From Epiperipatus broadwayi (taxonomy: Eukaryota; Onychophora; Udeonychophora; Euonychophora; Peripatidae), in contig JAQFVV010006215.1 in the NCBI GenBank assembly GCA_028023455.1, positions 12,195,473-12,259,472 of the forward strand: 64,000 bases of DNA, read 5' to 3'. Each line of letters starts with the position of its first letter. Positions within the stretch are counted from its first letter, which is position 1. The position numbers and the translations under genes were made by a program. Shown here in pieces: positions 23,313-35,165 of the stretch. Below the pieces are notes generated by a model. That model made no database searches. It was not told the origin of the DNA and was given only the letters and a program-made list of their open reading frames with translations.

Positions 23313-26300
23313 TTTATTAATAGTTTTATATTTAGATTTTGTTTTGTTTAAATGGTTGCATTGAGTTTGTAGACCTGGAACAAATTCTCTCTAAATATAA
23401 AACATATATTTAAATGTTTGCTAGAATAGATAGATGTTATAAAGAATGAGATTCTAGAACGAACATTCATTCTAGCATGTTTCACTCTATAAAATTCTAT
23501 CACTACTTAATAGAATTTTAGCTATTACTACAGATGTTATTTATTTATTAGAATAGATACTTTCTGACTACAGATCTGATGAAAACACAGCTATCTTCTT
23601 GAATGCTTTTAAAAATAGTAATGTGGGTCACATCTTTCTGAATTACACTATTATAAAATAACTTAAAAAATAAAATATTAGCAAATAGAATCAAATCATA
23701 AAAAAATCAATATATATCTAAAGATTTTCTAAATCAATTTCCCAAAGAATTTATTACTACAGAGCATTTTGCCTCAAAATGAAATCAAACATAGCTATTA
23801 CTATGATCAAGAATTAATTAATGAACTCACAGTAACAAACTGAGGATAACCAAAAACTTTTATAGCAAGATTAATATAAATAATTTAGGAATGATCCCTC
23901 CCTCTTTTTTTTTTTCCTCACTATAAAACTATTTTTTTGTGCTGAACTAAAAACTGAAGTTTTTTTAAGTAAAATGTAATGTAATATATAGTTCTGGATA
24001 TTCCTAAAATGGAGGTATAGTATTTTAATATCTAAATTTACTTTTAATATTACATTGTCATTCTTTAATACTAATTACTTTCTTGCTATTATATTCTAGA
24101 ATAATGCTAGTAGTTTTCTTATTTACATTGGATTGATCACAAAAGTTAAACTAATGTCTCAATACTATATTTATTTATTTTAAATTATATATTGTACCTA
24201 ATTGAAGTGTCACTTAGTTCCAAGAGGTAATCAAGGTTATCTTAGCTTAACCTTTTGTTTAAAATTTCGGATTTAAAAAAAATAATGATAATAAAAATGG
24301 AAATTAACTTAGTTAATTATTAAAATAGGATAATCTAAATATTTTAATAGTGTCAGTTGGTTTGATAAGGGATGTTAAGTAGTAATTTTTACATAAGCAA
24401 ATGTTAAAAAAATAATTGTGAATTGATAAATAGTATTAAATGTATTCTAAAATAACTATCGTATAATCTATTCTAATGTTTAAAGAAAGATAATAAGATA
24501 TTATTATTAAGTTGGAATAAGTAAGTAATAAATTTAAAAAAAAAAAATGATATGTAAGTTTTTATTAAAATAATAAGAATATTTATTATTAGTTTTATAG
24601 TTTAGAATTCCAGTTATAAAAGTTAGTTAGATTAAATAAGCATTAACATATTATTGTTGTAATTCTAAAAATAATTTTAAACAATTAATGTAAAGCCCAG
24701 ACGTGAGATAATTTGTGCATGCACAGACATGGAAACACAAGAATAAAAAAATAATTTAATTCCAATATTGTTTAAAGTAAATAAAGCAAATGGGTGGATA
24801 AAATTATTTCAATGAAATATTTATGGGTTTAATAAAGGGTATAACTTTAAATTTTATATTTATTACTATTGGGTTGTAAAATATCATTAAAAAAAACATT
24901 TGTTGTATAATATTTGTTAATAATAAAATTTTGACTTTGCAGCTGAAGGTCACGTGGTATGGGAAGATTATATTGATTACGTCAGTAGATTGATTCTACA
25001 GCTGGTTTGTCGGAATATTAAAATTTAATAAAAAAGTTTTTATTGGTTTTTAAATGAATTGTAGGTGGATGAAAAATTGTGAGATAAAACAGAGATCTAG
25101 GGGTCATTCAGTTGCTGATCTGTTTTAAATATATGTGTGGCTGAATCTTAAAAGTTCTTTAATAAAAAGTAATTTTTTTTTAAAAACTTTATATTTTCTA
25201 AAAAATAAAAGTATGTTTTTAAAACCATTATTTTAAATCGTTGTGTAACATGAATTGCTGAGACTAAAAAGAAAGGTAATCCGTTTTTCTGACGGTTTTT
25301 CATTACAATTGAGACATTAAAATTTACGGTAAAATGTTTGAAGAAAAAAATACAGCGTCTCATATTTCATTTACTTTTGATCTATTCATTTTTCTTTATT
25401 TAGAAGTAAAACTTAAATTATTAAGTATTGTTATGGCTAAAGACTTTATGGCACTAAACTATAGTATACCTCCTATTAAATTAAAAATACACGTGAAAAA
25501 GAAATTAAAAAAAAAAAGACATTCAAACATTTTAAAATATTAAAATGGAAATGCGTTAGCGTCTTTATAAATTAGAAGTGACATTAAATTTAATACTTTA
25601 TTACTTAATAGATGATATATACATTTAAATATGCTCTTCACAAAATAATGTTTCAGAGGACAATATGTAGTTTAAAATACTAATTCTCGTTTATGCCAGT
25701 AGTATGAAAAGAATTTGTTTGGAAGTAAAGCTTTAAGATAATTTAAAAATATTATTAATGAACTTCTCTCTGTCAAATACATAATGTTTTGGTTATAGTT
25801 GCCAGTACTTATAAGTAACTTTATGACCGTTGATCTTTGCTCATAAATGGACGAATGTCTTAATTATAAAAAAGAATCTACTCTTATGTTTAAAAAATAA
25901 ATGAAAGGAAATTTATTAAAAAAGAAATACATTTTTAAATATTAAGAAACGTTTTAAAAAAAAAAGAGTTCTATTTTAAAAAAATGCGTTTATCTAAAGA
26001 AGAACACTGAAAGTTAACTAAAAATATATATTATAATTATTCTGCATTTGAACCTATGATTATAAATATAAATTAAAGTGTGTTCAGCTGAAAAATTTAT
26101 TTTGTTTCATGCCGGCTTAATCTTATTATTTAAATTTTTTTTTTTTAAATTGTTTTAGAAAAAATTATTGAACATTTTCATTTGAAAATGATTGCCATGT
26201 GTATAAATGTATTAATTGAAGCTTCAAATTCAGATAGATATCTTAACCTGGATAAATTGTCTACACATTATGAAATGGAAAAATCATCACGGAGCCGAAA

Positions 26301-27253
26301 TATGAACTTGAATTAATGTATTATTATTTTTTTTTATGGTCTGCTTTATTGGTTTTTTTATAAAAAAAAGAAACCATAAATATATTTATGCTATTAAAAT
26401 TTTATGTAACACTTTTTGCATAAATATACAGGTAAACTAGGGTTATAATTTTAAAACGAAATAGGTTTATTTGAATGAGCAAATGTTTCTTGCCATTCTT
26501 AAGTAGATTTAGTTTATTTATCAAGCATTACACTAGCTAGTTTTTATTTAATAATTTTTATTTATAGAGATTTAAATATCACAGTCTTATTTTCATATAA
26601 ATGGGATGTTTTATTCAATTTGTATTATAAATTTACTAAAGAAGTTTATCAGAGAATATCCATTCATTTGTTTTATGAATGTTATATTAATAATAATTGC
26701 AAATATTTTATATTCATCGAGAAGTAAATATTCTTGCATTTAATTTACAATTTTAAAAGTCCACTAGTTACTATATTTTTAGCATTTCATATTTTGTTAT
26801 GTGTGCATTGTGCCTTGCCTAGAATTTTATATGCATTTAAGTTTAAAGTATTTTCTATAGTTGTCAGTTGACACATAGTTTACTTTGTTGGTTCGAACAT
26901 TGGATATACGTTTTGTATTTTATAAATTTCTTGGAAATAACTTAGTTAGTTTAAGTGAAGTATATATCTTGCTATTAGTTAGAATTTGTTAGCCTCAAGA
27001 GTTAGGCTTAGTTTATAATTTTTGAATATGCCTTATGGAGTAGAGAATATCCTCCATCCTTATTGTATTGTATTTCCATGATTTGATAGTGCTTGTCCCC
27101 AAAAGAGGGTATTGTATTGTATTTTTCAGTGATGATGATCATATTTATAAGCATTTGAAATCCCATGAGAGGATTGTGCTTTTCTGGTGGGTGTTCCTGT
27201 TCCCAGATGTACTGAAGATGAATTCCAGACATTGTCATTTTGCCTCGAAGTTA
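23313..27253. other. Intron sequence, nothing recognised
   Basis: Long AT-rich stretch. Short reading frames at 25148-25363 (minus) and 25334-25543 (plus) overlap each other and are Lys/Phe-rich shadows. A small mixed-composition patch at 24935-25015 (cagctgaaggtcacgtgg ... ctacagctgg) was not identified. Confidence 0.55.
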
Positions 27254-27546
27254 AGTATTTTTGGAAGCCACCATATTCTTTTCCAGCTCTGAGGAGCCTA
27301 GTATCTTTATATTTTTGCCTATCATTCATGATGACTTAATGCTAATTCCACCACAGTAGATGATGTTGCATTTGTTTTAGATTTGTGATGACAAGATATT
27401 AGGTATTTTTGGAAGCCACCATATTCTTTTCCAGCTCTGAGGAGCCTAGTATCTTTATATTTTTGCCTATCATTCATGATGACTTAATGCTAATTCCACC
27501 ACAGCAGGTGATGTTGCATTTGTTTTAGATTTGTGATGACAAGATA
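27254..27546. repeat. Tandem duplication, two units of 147 bp
   Basis: 27254-27400 and 27401-27546 are almost identical, from gtatttttggaagccaccat to gtgatgacaagatat, with about three base differences. This implies a fairly recent local duplication. Confidence 0.93.
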
Positions 27547-29300
27547 TGCTTGTTTGAGGAAATGTATTTCTTCAGGTAGTGGTAGCTAATTTATGGCTCA
27601 TAGGTATATCAATGTTTGAATTGTGTTGCTATGATAGTTTTATCAGGCACAAGCTAACCAACAATAAGTTATATTTATTTTAAAGTATATTAAATATGCA
27701 CAAGGTATAAATGGCAATTCACACATAATAATTTAATATTTTCATCCAGAATTTCGCCGCTGGATTTGTAAGTCTGTTACATCATTATCTTTAAAAACAT
27801 TGAGGGAATAATTTTATGTGGACTAAAGTTATTTAAAAAATATATATATAACTGATCTCTGATGAATGACTGTCCCATACATTTAAGTTAGTTTAATTTA
27901 GTATTAGCTTAATCTGATTTAAAGATATATCTAGCTGTGATATTAGTTATATCCGTGAAACTAGTGATGATATTTTTAAAAAGTATTGTTGAATATGCTT
28001 TCTCCAACTTAGCGTTTGTTAAGTTGAGGAGTATAAAATTAAGCTTAGGGTTTTCAATATAAACATAGTTCTGTGTGTTATTCTGATTAGTAGATGACAC
28101 AATAATGTTATTAATTAGTCCAAATAATTATATAAAATCATGTTATTAATTAGTCCAAATAATTATATAAAATCTTAGTGCGGTATTGGCACTGTTTGTA
28201 TTCTACTACATTTATAAACGTTTCTTCTCATTATTAATAAATTAAATTATTATTATTTCAAAAGTTTTGTTTGTTTGTTTTACTTTTATATGAAAATATA
28301 TTCTTGTCTTGGGTTTCAAGTTCACAAAATCTTAAAATTTTAAAGTTAATGAATCTTCAATTCAGAAATTTACAAGTATATTCTAAGTTAATTAAATATA
28401 GTTGATATTGTCTTGAAAATTAAAAAAAGCTATGTTAAAGTAAATGATTCTCATATTGAATCACAAATACAGATAATTGCATTATAGCAGATACATAATT
28501 AAATATTTAGTTAAAAGTTTATTTTTTTTTAAATTATCAATATATCTTTCAGACTAAAGATTATGCAATATCAGATTAACAATATTAGTACTTTAGAAGA
28601 ATATTTTCATTAATATTATTTTAAAAGCTGCACCTTGTCTTATATTTACTGCACATCATCTATCATCATCTTAAATCTTATATATTTAAAGAATTCTAAT
28701 TCATTTGCATTTGAGGTCTTTAGTGGTTGTCTGTGAGTATGGAAAGGCATTAAAAGTACCCTTGCTCTTTTCTCTGCTCAAGTAATATCTTAGATAATAG
28801 GCCATTATTAGTTTAAATTTAAATTGATTCACTAAATTTTGTGAATTAATATTAGTTTTGTTTATTATTTTAAGATTGAAGATATTATAATTATTTTATG
28901 GTCAGCTAAGATGTCACTTATTTATTTATTAATCACAGTAATTCTTTATTAGGCAACTTACTTAAAATGTAATTTTGCACAAGAGTTTTAGTTGTAAAAT
29001 CCCTGAGGTTATTTAACTCTTGTTGTTTTAGTAAATATAATTCTGTAAGATAATCTTGCAAAACAAAGTATCATTAGTCTTATTCAGAGAGTGTATAATC
29101 TATTGGTAGGATTAATATAGTAAGCATTGATTAGTGATTTTAAATAATCTTTTGTATGGTTTATTAAAATATCAATATGCTGTAGTAGTTATAGTTCATC
29201 AGTATTGGATTTGCCCTTTATTTGATTATACATTTCTGGATCATCATCTCTTTTCTTTAAATTTATTGTAACCCCACTGAGCCGAGTCGTTTAGAGTCTC
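27547..29300. other. Intron sequence with a small tandem repeat
   Basis: AT-rich. 28097-28172 holds two copies of a 35-bp unit (atgttattaattagtccaaa plus taattatataaaatc). Nothing else recognised. Confidence 0.6.
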
Positions 29301-29304
29301 TAAT

Positions 29305-29875
29305 TTATATTTTATTTCATTTCATTTCAATTTTATTCTATTTCTTTTCATGTCATTTCTCATATCTTTGTATCATCTCAACCCTTTAAAACATTCGATA
29401 AGAATATCTTTTCCATCATCTCATTTCATTTCTCTCTCCTTTATTTCATCTTCTTCTTACATCTCTCTATTTCATATCTTTCCCATCATCTCATTTCTTC
29501 TCTCTCTCCATTATATATATCATTTCTATTATTTTTCCCCATTTCTTTTCCTCTCAATTCTTTTCCATCATTTATCTTTACCATTATCATTATCTTCATT
29601 AGCATTACCTCTCTCTATATCTCCCTTGTCATCTTCTCCCTCTCTCATTTCATTATTAGCATCCTCTCCTTCTCTTTCTTTTTCCCCTCTCTCATTTTAT
29701 TATTAGCATTATTTCTTTTTCTTTCTCTCTTTTCTCTTTCTCACATACCCCTCTTATTCTAGTAGGTTATATTTTATTTCCATTTTATAATTTTCTCCCT
29801 TTATTCTCTTCCTCTTTTATCTCTTTTACTTCTTTTCTTTTCTCTCTTTCTCTATCTCTCATTCTATCAGGTTAC
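29305..29875 (+). repeat. Long pyrimidine-rich tract (TTTCA/TCTC type)
   Basis: About 570 bases in which the plus strand is nearly all C and T with isolated A: tttcatttcattt, ctctctctcc, tttctctctttctctatctc. G is almost absent. Only the compositional strand bias is real; the 118-codon Ser/Leu/Ile/Phe/His frame at 29350-29706 is a by-product. Such purine/pyrimidine asymmetry can adopt triplex (H-DNA) structure. Confidence 0.9.
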
Positions 29876-30224
29876 AATATATAAATATGCCTTTAAATTT
29901 ACAAACCTAAAGAACAACGGTTCAAACCAACAATACCTGAAGAGAATAATAATACCCAAAGATTGCCTACAATACTAACTTGCATGTTATTACTAAAAAT
30001 TTGAATGTATTTATAAAAGTATAAAGCTTGAATTTTTCTAAAAATATTTAATAATTCAGCTGGAAGACAGTCCAATATGAAACTACAAGTAAAATGTTAT
30101 TCTCACACAATTACTTGTTTATGGAAATAATAAATATATCCAATCAACTATTATTACTAAATCAAATTCTATCATCACATGATCATCATTTCTTATGCTT
30201 GCATGTTATATAACTTATTAAAAC

Positions 30225-30674
30225 AGGCAAAACTCACTATACGTATTGCCACTCTCTGCAAACTAGAGTAATCAATGGATGCCAGAAGGCTTAAAACCAA
30301 TCCTACCTAATAGGATATTTGTGGCTATGGTTATTAAAGAACCAAAGATACCAAAATGTAAGGGTACTGAACTGAGTTCAGACCTATATGACTATATAAG
30401 CTGATGAGAATGGTTTAAGGTGTTTTCAATTTAAGACTCGTAGTTTTGTAGTTAGATAAAGATTAAAAGTGACTGCTAGAGGTTGTATTAGATCTTAAGA
30501 TCTAGGTGCAGTGCTCTCAGATCCAAAGCTCCTCACTGACGAAGGCCACAAGCCGAAACTAGTCTGGAGATATTGCATGAGTAGGCACTAGATGGGGATT
30601 TTATGCACAAGCCTTCTGGCATCCATTGATTACTCTAGCTTGCAGAGAGTGGTAATATGTATAGTGAGTTTGCC
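30225..30674. mobile_element. Foldback element, 450 bp with 66-bp TIRs and a hammerhead-like motif
   Basis: Arms 30225-30292 (aggcaaaactcactatacgt...gccagaaggctt) and 30609-30674 are near-perfect inverted repeats. No coding frame. The inside includes gatcttaagatctaggtgca and ccaaagctcctcactgacga; the latter is related to the outer arms of the 19281-20812 element, so both belong to one lineage of foldback elements. Confidence 0.85.
30528..30572 (+). ncRNA. Hammerhead-ribozyme-like motif (type I order)
   Basis: Seen in order: stem I strand gctcctca, core CTGACGA (fits CUGANGA), a hairpin A-GGC-CACAA-GCC, core GAAAC, a palindrome actagt, GTC as possible cleavage triplet, then stem I partner tggagat. 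Known: hammerheads with tiny palindromic stem III occur in Penelope-like elements and other retroelements and act as dimers. Weak points are one unpaired extra A beside stem II and mismatches in stem I, so activity is doubtful. Confidence 0.5.
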
Positions 30675-31664
30675 TATTTAAATCAAATTCTATCTAATTA
30701 CAAACTTAGGACTCAATCATGGCCAAGTTTGGTCACTTAAAAATTACTAAATACTAATATTCTAACAAAACAATATTATTTGTATTAATTCTTCTCTCAT
30801 CAAAATTTAAAAACTTTTTTAAAATCATAATCAAAACATATACAATATTCTTAATAATCGTACTATAAAAATTTTCTTTTAAATTATTATAGTACCCATT
30901 ACAAGCAATAGCTCATAAAAGTAATAAAAGATTTCCTTCAAAAAAAATAATATATGAAATGCAAAATTGAGCAAAATATTCTTTGACTTGTATTTTAAAT
31001 AATTACAAATATTATTTTTTAGCATATATATCTGGGTATATAAATTTTTTTGGAAAACTTCTCTGCAATATTACTTTGTGATGATCAATATTATAAAAAT
31101 TTGAAAGAGAATAATAAAACTTTTGATTTTATTTCATACAATAAAAGTAATTTATTAATAAATAAAATAAAAATATTCAAATTAAATGTTCATGCTGTGT
31201 AATTAATATTGGAGGAAAAAACAATAATTTGAGAATATTAAATAACAAAATTTATTTGAAATATATCTAAGCACTATATATAAAAAGGAATTATATTTTA
31301 CAAAATTTTATTTATAATTATAAATATGTTTGTTTAATATTATCAATAAAAGAAAAGTTTACGATATCCTTTGGCAGTTTTATGGTAATGATTCATAATC
31401 TATTTTATAAAAACAACATAATGTTTGTTCTGAAATGTCAATATTAATATCAGTATTATGATATCATAAATTATAAATACCAATAGTAAATATTGTAAGA
31501 CTTATTTGGCTTTGTACCTTATTTACAGATAAGAGAATATTATATAATTCAGATCTAAAAATAATAGAATACTGAAAGTTAACAAATCATAGCTTTATAC
31601 GAATCTATAATATATAAAATTCATAAAAAGCATGTTTAACTATTAAAATAGTTTACTGATTTAC
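30675..31664. other. Intron sequence, nothing recognised
   Basis: AT-rich DNA up to the donor of exon 5. Confidence 0.6.
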
Positions 31665-31730
31665 CTCGCAGGCACTTTGACTAGCATTAAATTGTTTTGT
31701 TAATAACTCAATCCACTGCACCATTGTTGG
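31665..31730 (-). CDS. USP34: USP34 orthologue, exon 5 of 8
   Basis: Seen: 22 codons, phase 0 to 0. The acceptor follows a run of T (tttttacag) and the donor is gtaaat. It reads PTMVQWIELLTKQFNASQSA then CE. Known: human USP34 reads PTMLQWIELLTKQFNNSQAACE. It is too short for ORF-length gene finding and was recognised from the protein match. It is followed by the largest intron in the window, 20.5 kb, filled with foldback elements, TIR elements and a minisatellite. Confidence 0.95.
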
Positions 31731-33418
31731 CTGTAAAAAAAAAAAAGATTAAATAAAAAAGTCAGTAACATGTTTGTACAATTTATGCCTGAAAATAAAC
31801 TAAACTAATAACTATGATAGAGCAATAATGTTAAACTGGTTACATAAGTAATGATGCATAAACTACAAAATATTTATTTTTTAAATATAATCGTAACATA
31901 ATGTTGTCTTTACTATTGGCAGAAGCCAATTGAGCCTATGGTTTCTATTTCTTTTTAAATTTTCTTCAACAATAAATCAGACTATCAGTTTATAAAGTAT
32001 AACTATACTAAAAAACAATATTTCCATTCTTCAATTTTATAAATATCTTTCAGTTTTTACAATAATTAGATTTTTTTTTTTTCAAGTGTTTAATCTTTTT
32101 CCTAAATTTATTTTAGCTTTGTTAATATGACAAAATTTAATATTTATAGAAAATTTTCAATGATCTAGATGCAATTTATCAAAACAACAGGAACTGTTAA
32201 ACAAAAGTAGGGAAGTCCAGCAGATATATCAGTTTGATAAAATGGTAAATTCATTGTTAAACAATGGTAGATCTATTAGCGTTTGCCGAAATTATTTTAA
32301 AAAATAATAATAATGAAAACAGATATTCCTGACATAAGATGGAAAATAAAATTAAATTTAGAAAAGGCACATCAGAATTCCTGACATTTTCAACAATTCA
32401 CATTTACTGTAAGTGATTTTAAGATCAGAGTTGTAAAAATGTATGCTGCCAGACATCAGAAGATGTGTTAAAGAGTGAATTATAATTTTGTTTATGCAAT
32501 TATGATTTTAAAAACAGTGTTATATCTTATTAATCTGTCAACACAATTTTCTGTCAGATATTCATTCTTATAATAGTTTCAAAAGATGTATCACCTATGG
32601 ATTATATTTTCTGTCAAAATTAAGGTTCAATAATACTCAGGAAAAATTTTATTTTATGATCCCACCTTTCTGAACATCAAATATATGGATATTTATTTTA
32701 AAAAAATAACGCAAGGTTACATAATCAACAACTCTCAACACTATGCTAAAAATTTCTGATGCTTTCCTGCCACCTTAATCTCCAGATTATTAATCCCAAA
32801 AATATATTTGAGATCTTAATGGACAGTGCTAACAAGCATTCCATGAATGCACTGCAATGCCAAAGAATTATGAAATCAAACATTTCAAACATATTGCAGG
32901 CCACTATTATCACACAAAGCAGATTACCCCAATCTATATGATTAATGTAATGCATTATCAATTAAAGATGTTATTTATATACTGTTTCTATGTGTCTGGA
33001 GAGCTCTGACTCATTTTCAACATTCCTAAAGGATAGTGCAATTTCTATATTGAGCAGTATAAAATGAATCAAAAAATATATATAACTTTTATCAATCACA
33101 AATTTTTTAATATATTGTTTCTTTTGCTATAGAAAAAAAAACTGGTTGAAGGAAATTAAAAAATTTCAGAAGATGCAGTCACTTCCAAAGTATTCATGAT
33201 ATCCAATTTTATTTTCTAATAATACTATAAATTTATATATGCAAAAAATGATTTTTTAAATTATTTCATTTTAAAACTAAAAAATATATTTAATAACAGA
33301 AGTTTGTAGCCTATAAAATGATTAATAAAATACACACACAAACCCAAGCTCAACATACAAGTAAAGAGATAAATTGGAAAACAATGTGATACATGAAAAA
33401 ATACATCTAGTTACTAAC
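31731..33418. other. Intron between USP34 exons 5 and 4, nothing recognised
   Basis: 1,688 bp of AT-rich DNA. Two short frames at 32746-32961 (minus) and 32759-32941 (plus) cover each other on opposite strands and have no recognisable motif. The A run beside 31731 is the polypyrimidine tract of exon 5 read on the other strand. Confidence 0.65.
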
Positions 33419-33542
33419 CTTTTCCTTGGCATGAATAAGGGTCTCTAAAACAAAAGAAGTACTTAATTTAGCTGCCAGCAGCGAAACTTCATTTGGATCA
33501 GGCATAGTTTGTGGAATGTACTCGCAAATTTGCCAAAGAAAA
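33419..33542 (-). CDS. USP34: USP34 orthologue, exon 4 of 8
   Basis: Seen: 124 bases, one base completing the previous codon plus 41 codons; acceptor ttttgttttag, donor gttagt. It reads FLWQICEYIPQTMPDPNEVS and later LSTSFVLETLIHAKEK. Known: human USP34 has FMWQLCSCIPSTLPDP and LSTSFVLETFIHSKEK, so the orthology is clear. This belongs to the helical region C-terminal to the USP domain. The open frame runs past the donor into the intron for a few codons, which could mislead single-ORF callers. The downstream intron is 1.7 kb. Confidence 0.95.
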
Positions 33543-34029
33543 CTAAAACAAAAATAAATAAATAATTTTAAATAGTCATATAATTTTTTTTCTAAAAAAA
33601 TTATTTCTTTATTCACACTTGAAATATACTTCAATGATCTGCTTGTTATACCTACGAATTAAGTTTGAATCCAGACTGGATAAAAATTATTCAGATTCAA
33701 ATCAAGCTCAGAATTTTAGTTAACCAAACTAGCCATCCATTATTGATCAATAAATAATATATTTAGCTATTCTTAGTTATAGTTTAAAACAAAAATGTAA
33801 AAACTGGAATCATCATTGTTAGGTAATTGGAACCTGATAATTAGTGCCTACTCCTTTAATATTCCTCTATGAGGAAGTGTTAAAAATGCCTTTATTCTAA
33901 GTAGCTGTTGAAAAACTCTTACCTTTTTTTTTAAAAAAACTTATATATACAATCATTTTACAAATAAACACGGTTTTGCTTTCAGCACAATAAAAAATTT
34001 ATTTCTAATTTAATAAATTTGGGGTCATA
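33543..34029. other. Intron sequence upstream of exon 4, nothing recognised
   Basis: AT-rich; contains the acceptor region of exon 4. Confidence 0.6.
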
Positions 34030-34980
34030 TTACATATTAGTAAATATATATATATTACATGTTAGTATATTCTAACAATTTTAACAAGCCTCTAAATAAC
34101 TTACAATACTGATAATATAAACCTATTCAAAAAACAATCAAGTTTGAAAATATTACTATGATACAATTCACAAGAATGCTTGTCTTTTCTTGTATCAATA
34201 CCAATTTATTCGTCAGACAAAAAATTACAATTTTTACCAGGTCTACAATTTATTATAAAGTATTAAATCAAGCATTGACACTCAAAGAGGCTGAAACATT
34301 TTATTAGTGGCAATTTTTTTTTTTTATATATATATTAAACAAGTCAGCTTAAAGCTTCAAATATTGATTCAGATGAAATCCTTATAACAATTTCAACAGG
34401 CCATAAATAACATCACAGCTTATCAAACATATAATGTTGATAATATAAAAACCTATTCACGGAATAACAAAGTTTGAAAATGTTACTATGATAATTCACA
34501 AGCCAGATTCCCCAAAGAATCATTTAAATGAATATGCAAATAACATTCATCTTTCAAGTTCATTTACTTAATTTTTTAAGGATATTATGAATTATCATTG
34601 AAATGTTTTTGAATTTGATTGTTCTGTAAATAGGTTTATAATACCACCATTACAAGTTATTTACAGGCTTATTATAATTGTTAGAATTTCAACTAATTAA
34701 TAATTAAACCTGTAAACTGGCTTGATGAATATATATATATAAAAATTACTGTTAATAAAAAGTTTCAGCCTTTTTTAATATCAATGTTTTGATTTATTAC
34801 GATATAAAAATATTGGAGATTAGATAAAAGTGGTCATTTTTTCTTGACAAATAGATTTTGATATAAGAAAAGATGCATAATTATTTGCAAGTTCATTTAA
34901 ATAATTATTTGGGAATCTGACTTGTGAATTATCATAGTAATGTTTCCAAACTTGGTTGTTCAGTGAATAGGTTAGCAAAT
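34030..34980. repeat. Cluster of interleaved direct and inverted repeats
   Basis: 34075-34175 and 34380-34500 are direct copies (aacaattt..acaggcc..ataa, gataatataaa.cctattca, aagtttgaaaatgttactat). 34440-34550 and 34855-34975 are inverted copies (gaatctgacttgtgaattat on one strand, attcacaagccagattcccc on the other). 34610-34700 inverts 34050-34130. This gives a multi-arm foldback without coding capacity. Confidence 0.75.
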
Positions 34981-34984
34981 ATAA

Positions 34985-35165
34985 AATATAGACACTATGT
35001 ACTGTGCCAGTCAAAACATGCTTAGCCATCTAACACGAGCTGGAACTCACAAAATGTACTTCAAACCCAGTCAAGCCCGAGATTTAGGTCAGGGACCAGC
35101 CTGGATTAGAACCCACTCTCCAAGCACCAGATCTAACACCCAATGGATAACATAACAATGGTAGC
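34985..35165 (-). mobile_element. tRNA-derived SINE candidate
   Basis: On the minus strand a pol III A-box-like stretch (ttatccattgggt, 35150-35138) is followed at normal tRNA spacing by a B-box-like gggttctaatcc (35114-35103), with a tRNA-like middle (gttagatctggtgcttggag). The downstream part (ggtccctgacctaaatctcg) is not tRNA-like, as in SINE bodies. The exact ends and the 3' tail were not fixed. It could also be an isolated tRNA pseudogene. Confidence 0.55.

Noticed and set aside
27008-27329. Overlapping frames of 63-76 codons on both strands
   Set aside because: They share the same bases in opposite directions, run into the 147-bp duplication, and show no domain.
29350-29706. 118-codon Ser/Leu/Ile/Phe/His-rich open frame
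   Set aside because: Produced by the pyrimidine-only strand, which has few chances for stop codons; no signal, domain or codon pattern.
32746-32961. Overlapping plus and minus frames between exons 5 and 4
   Set aside because: Mutual shadows without any conserved block; USP34 phase already joins exon 4 directly to exon 5.
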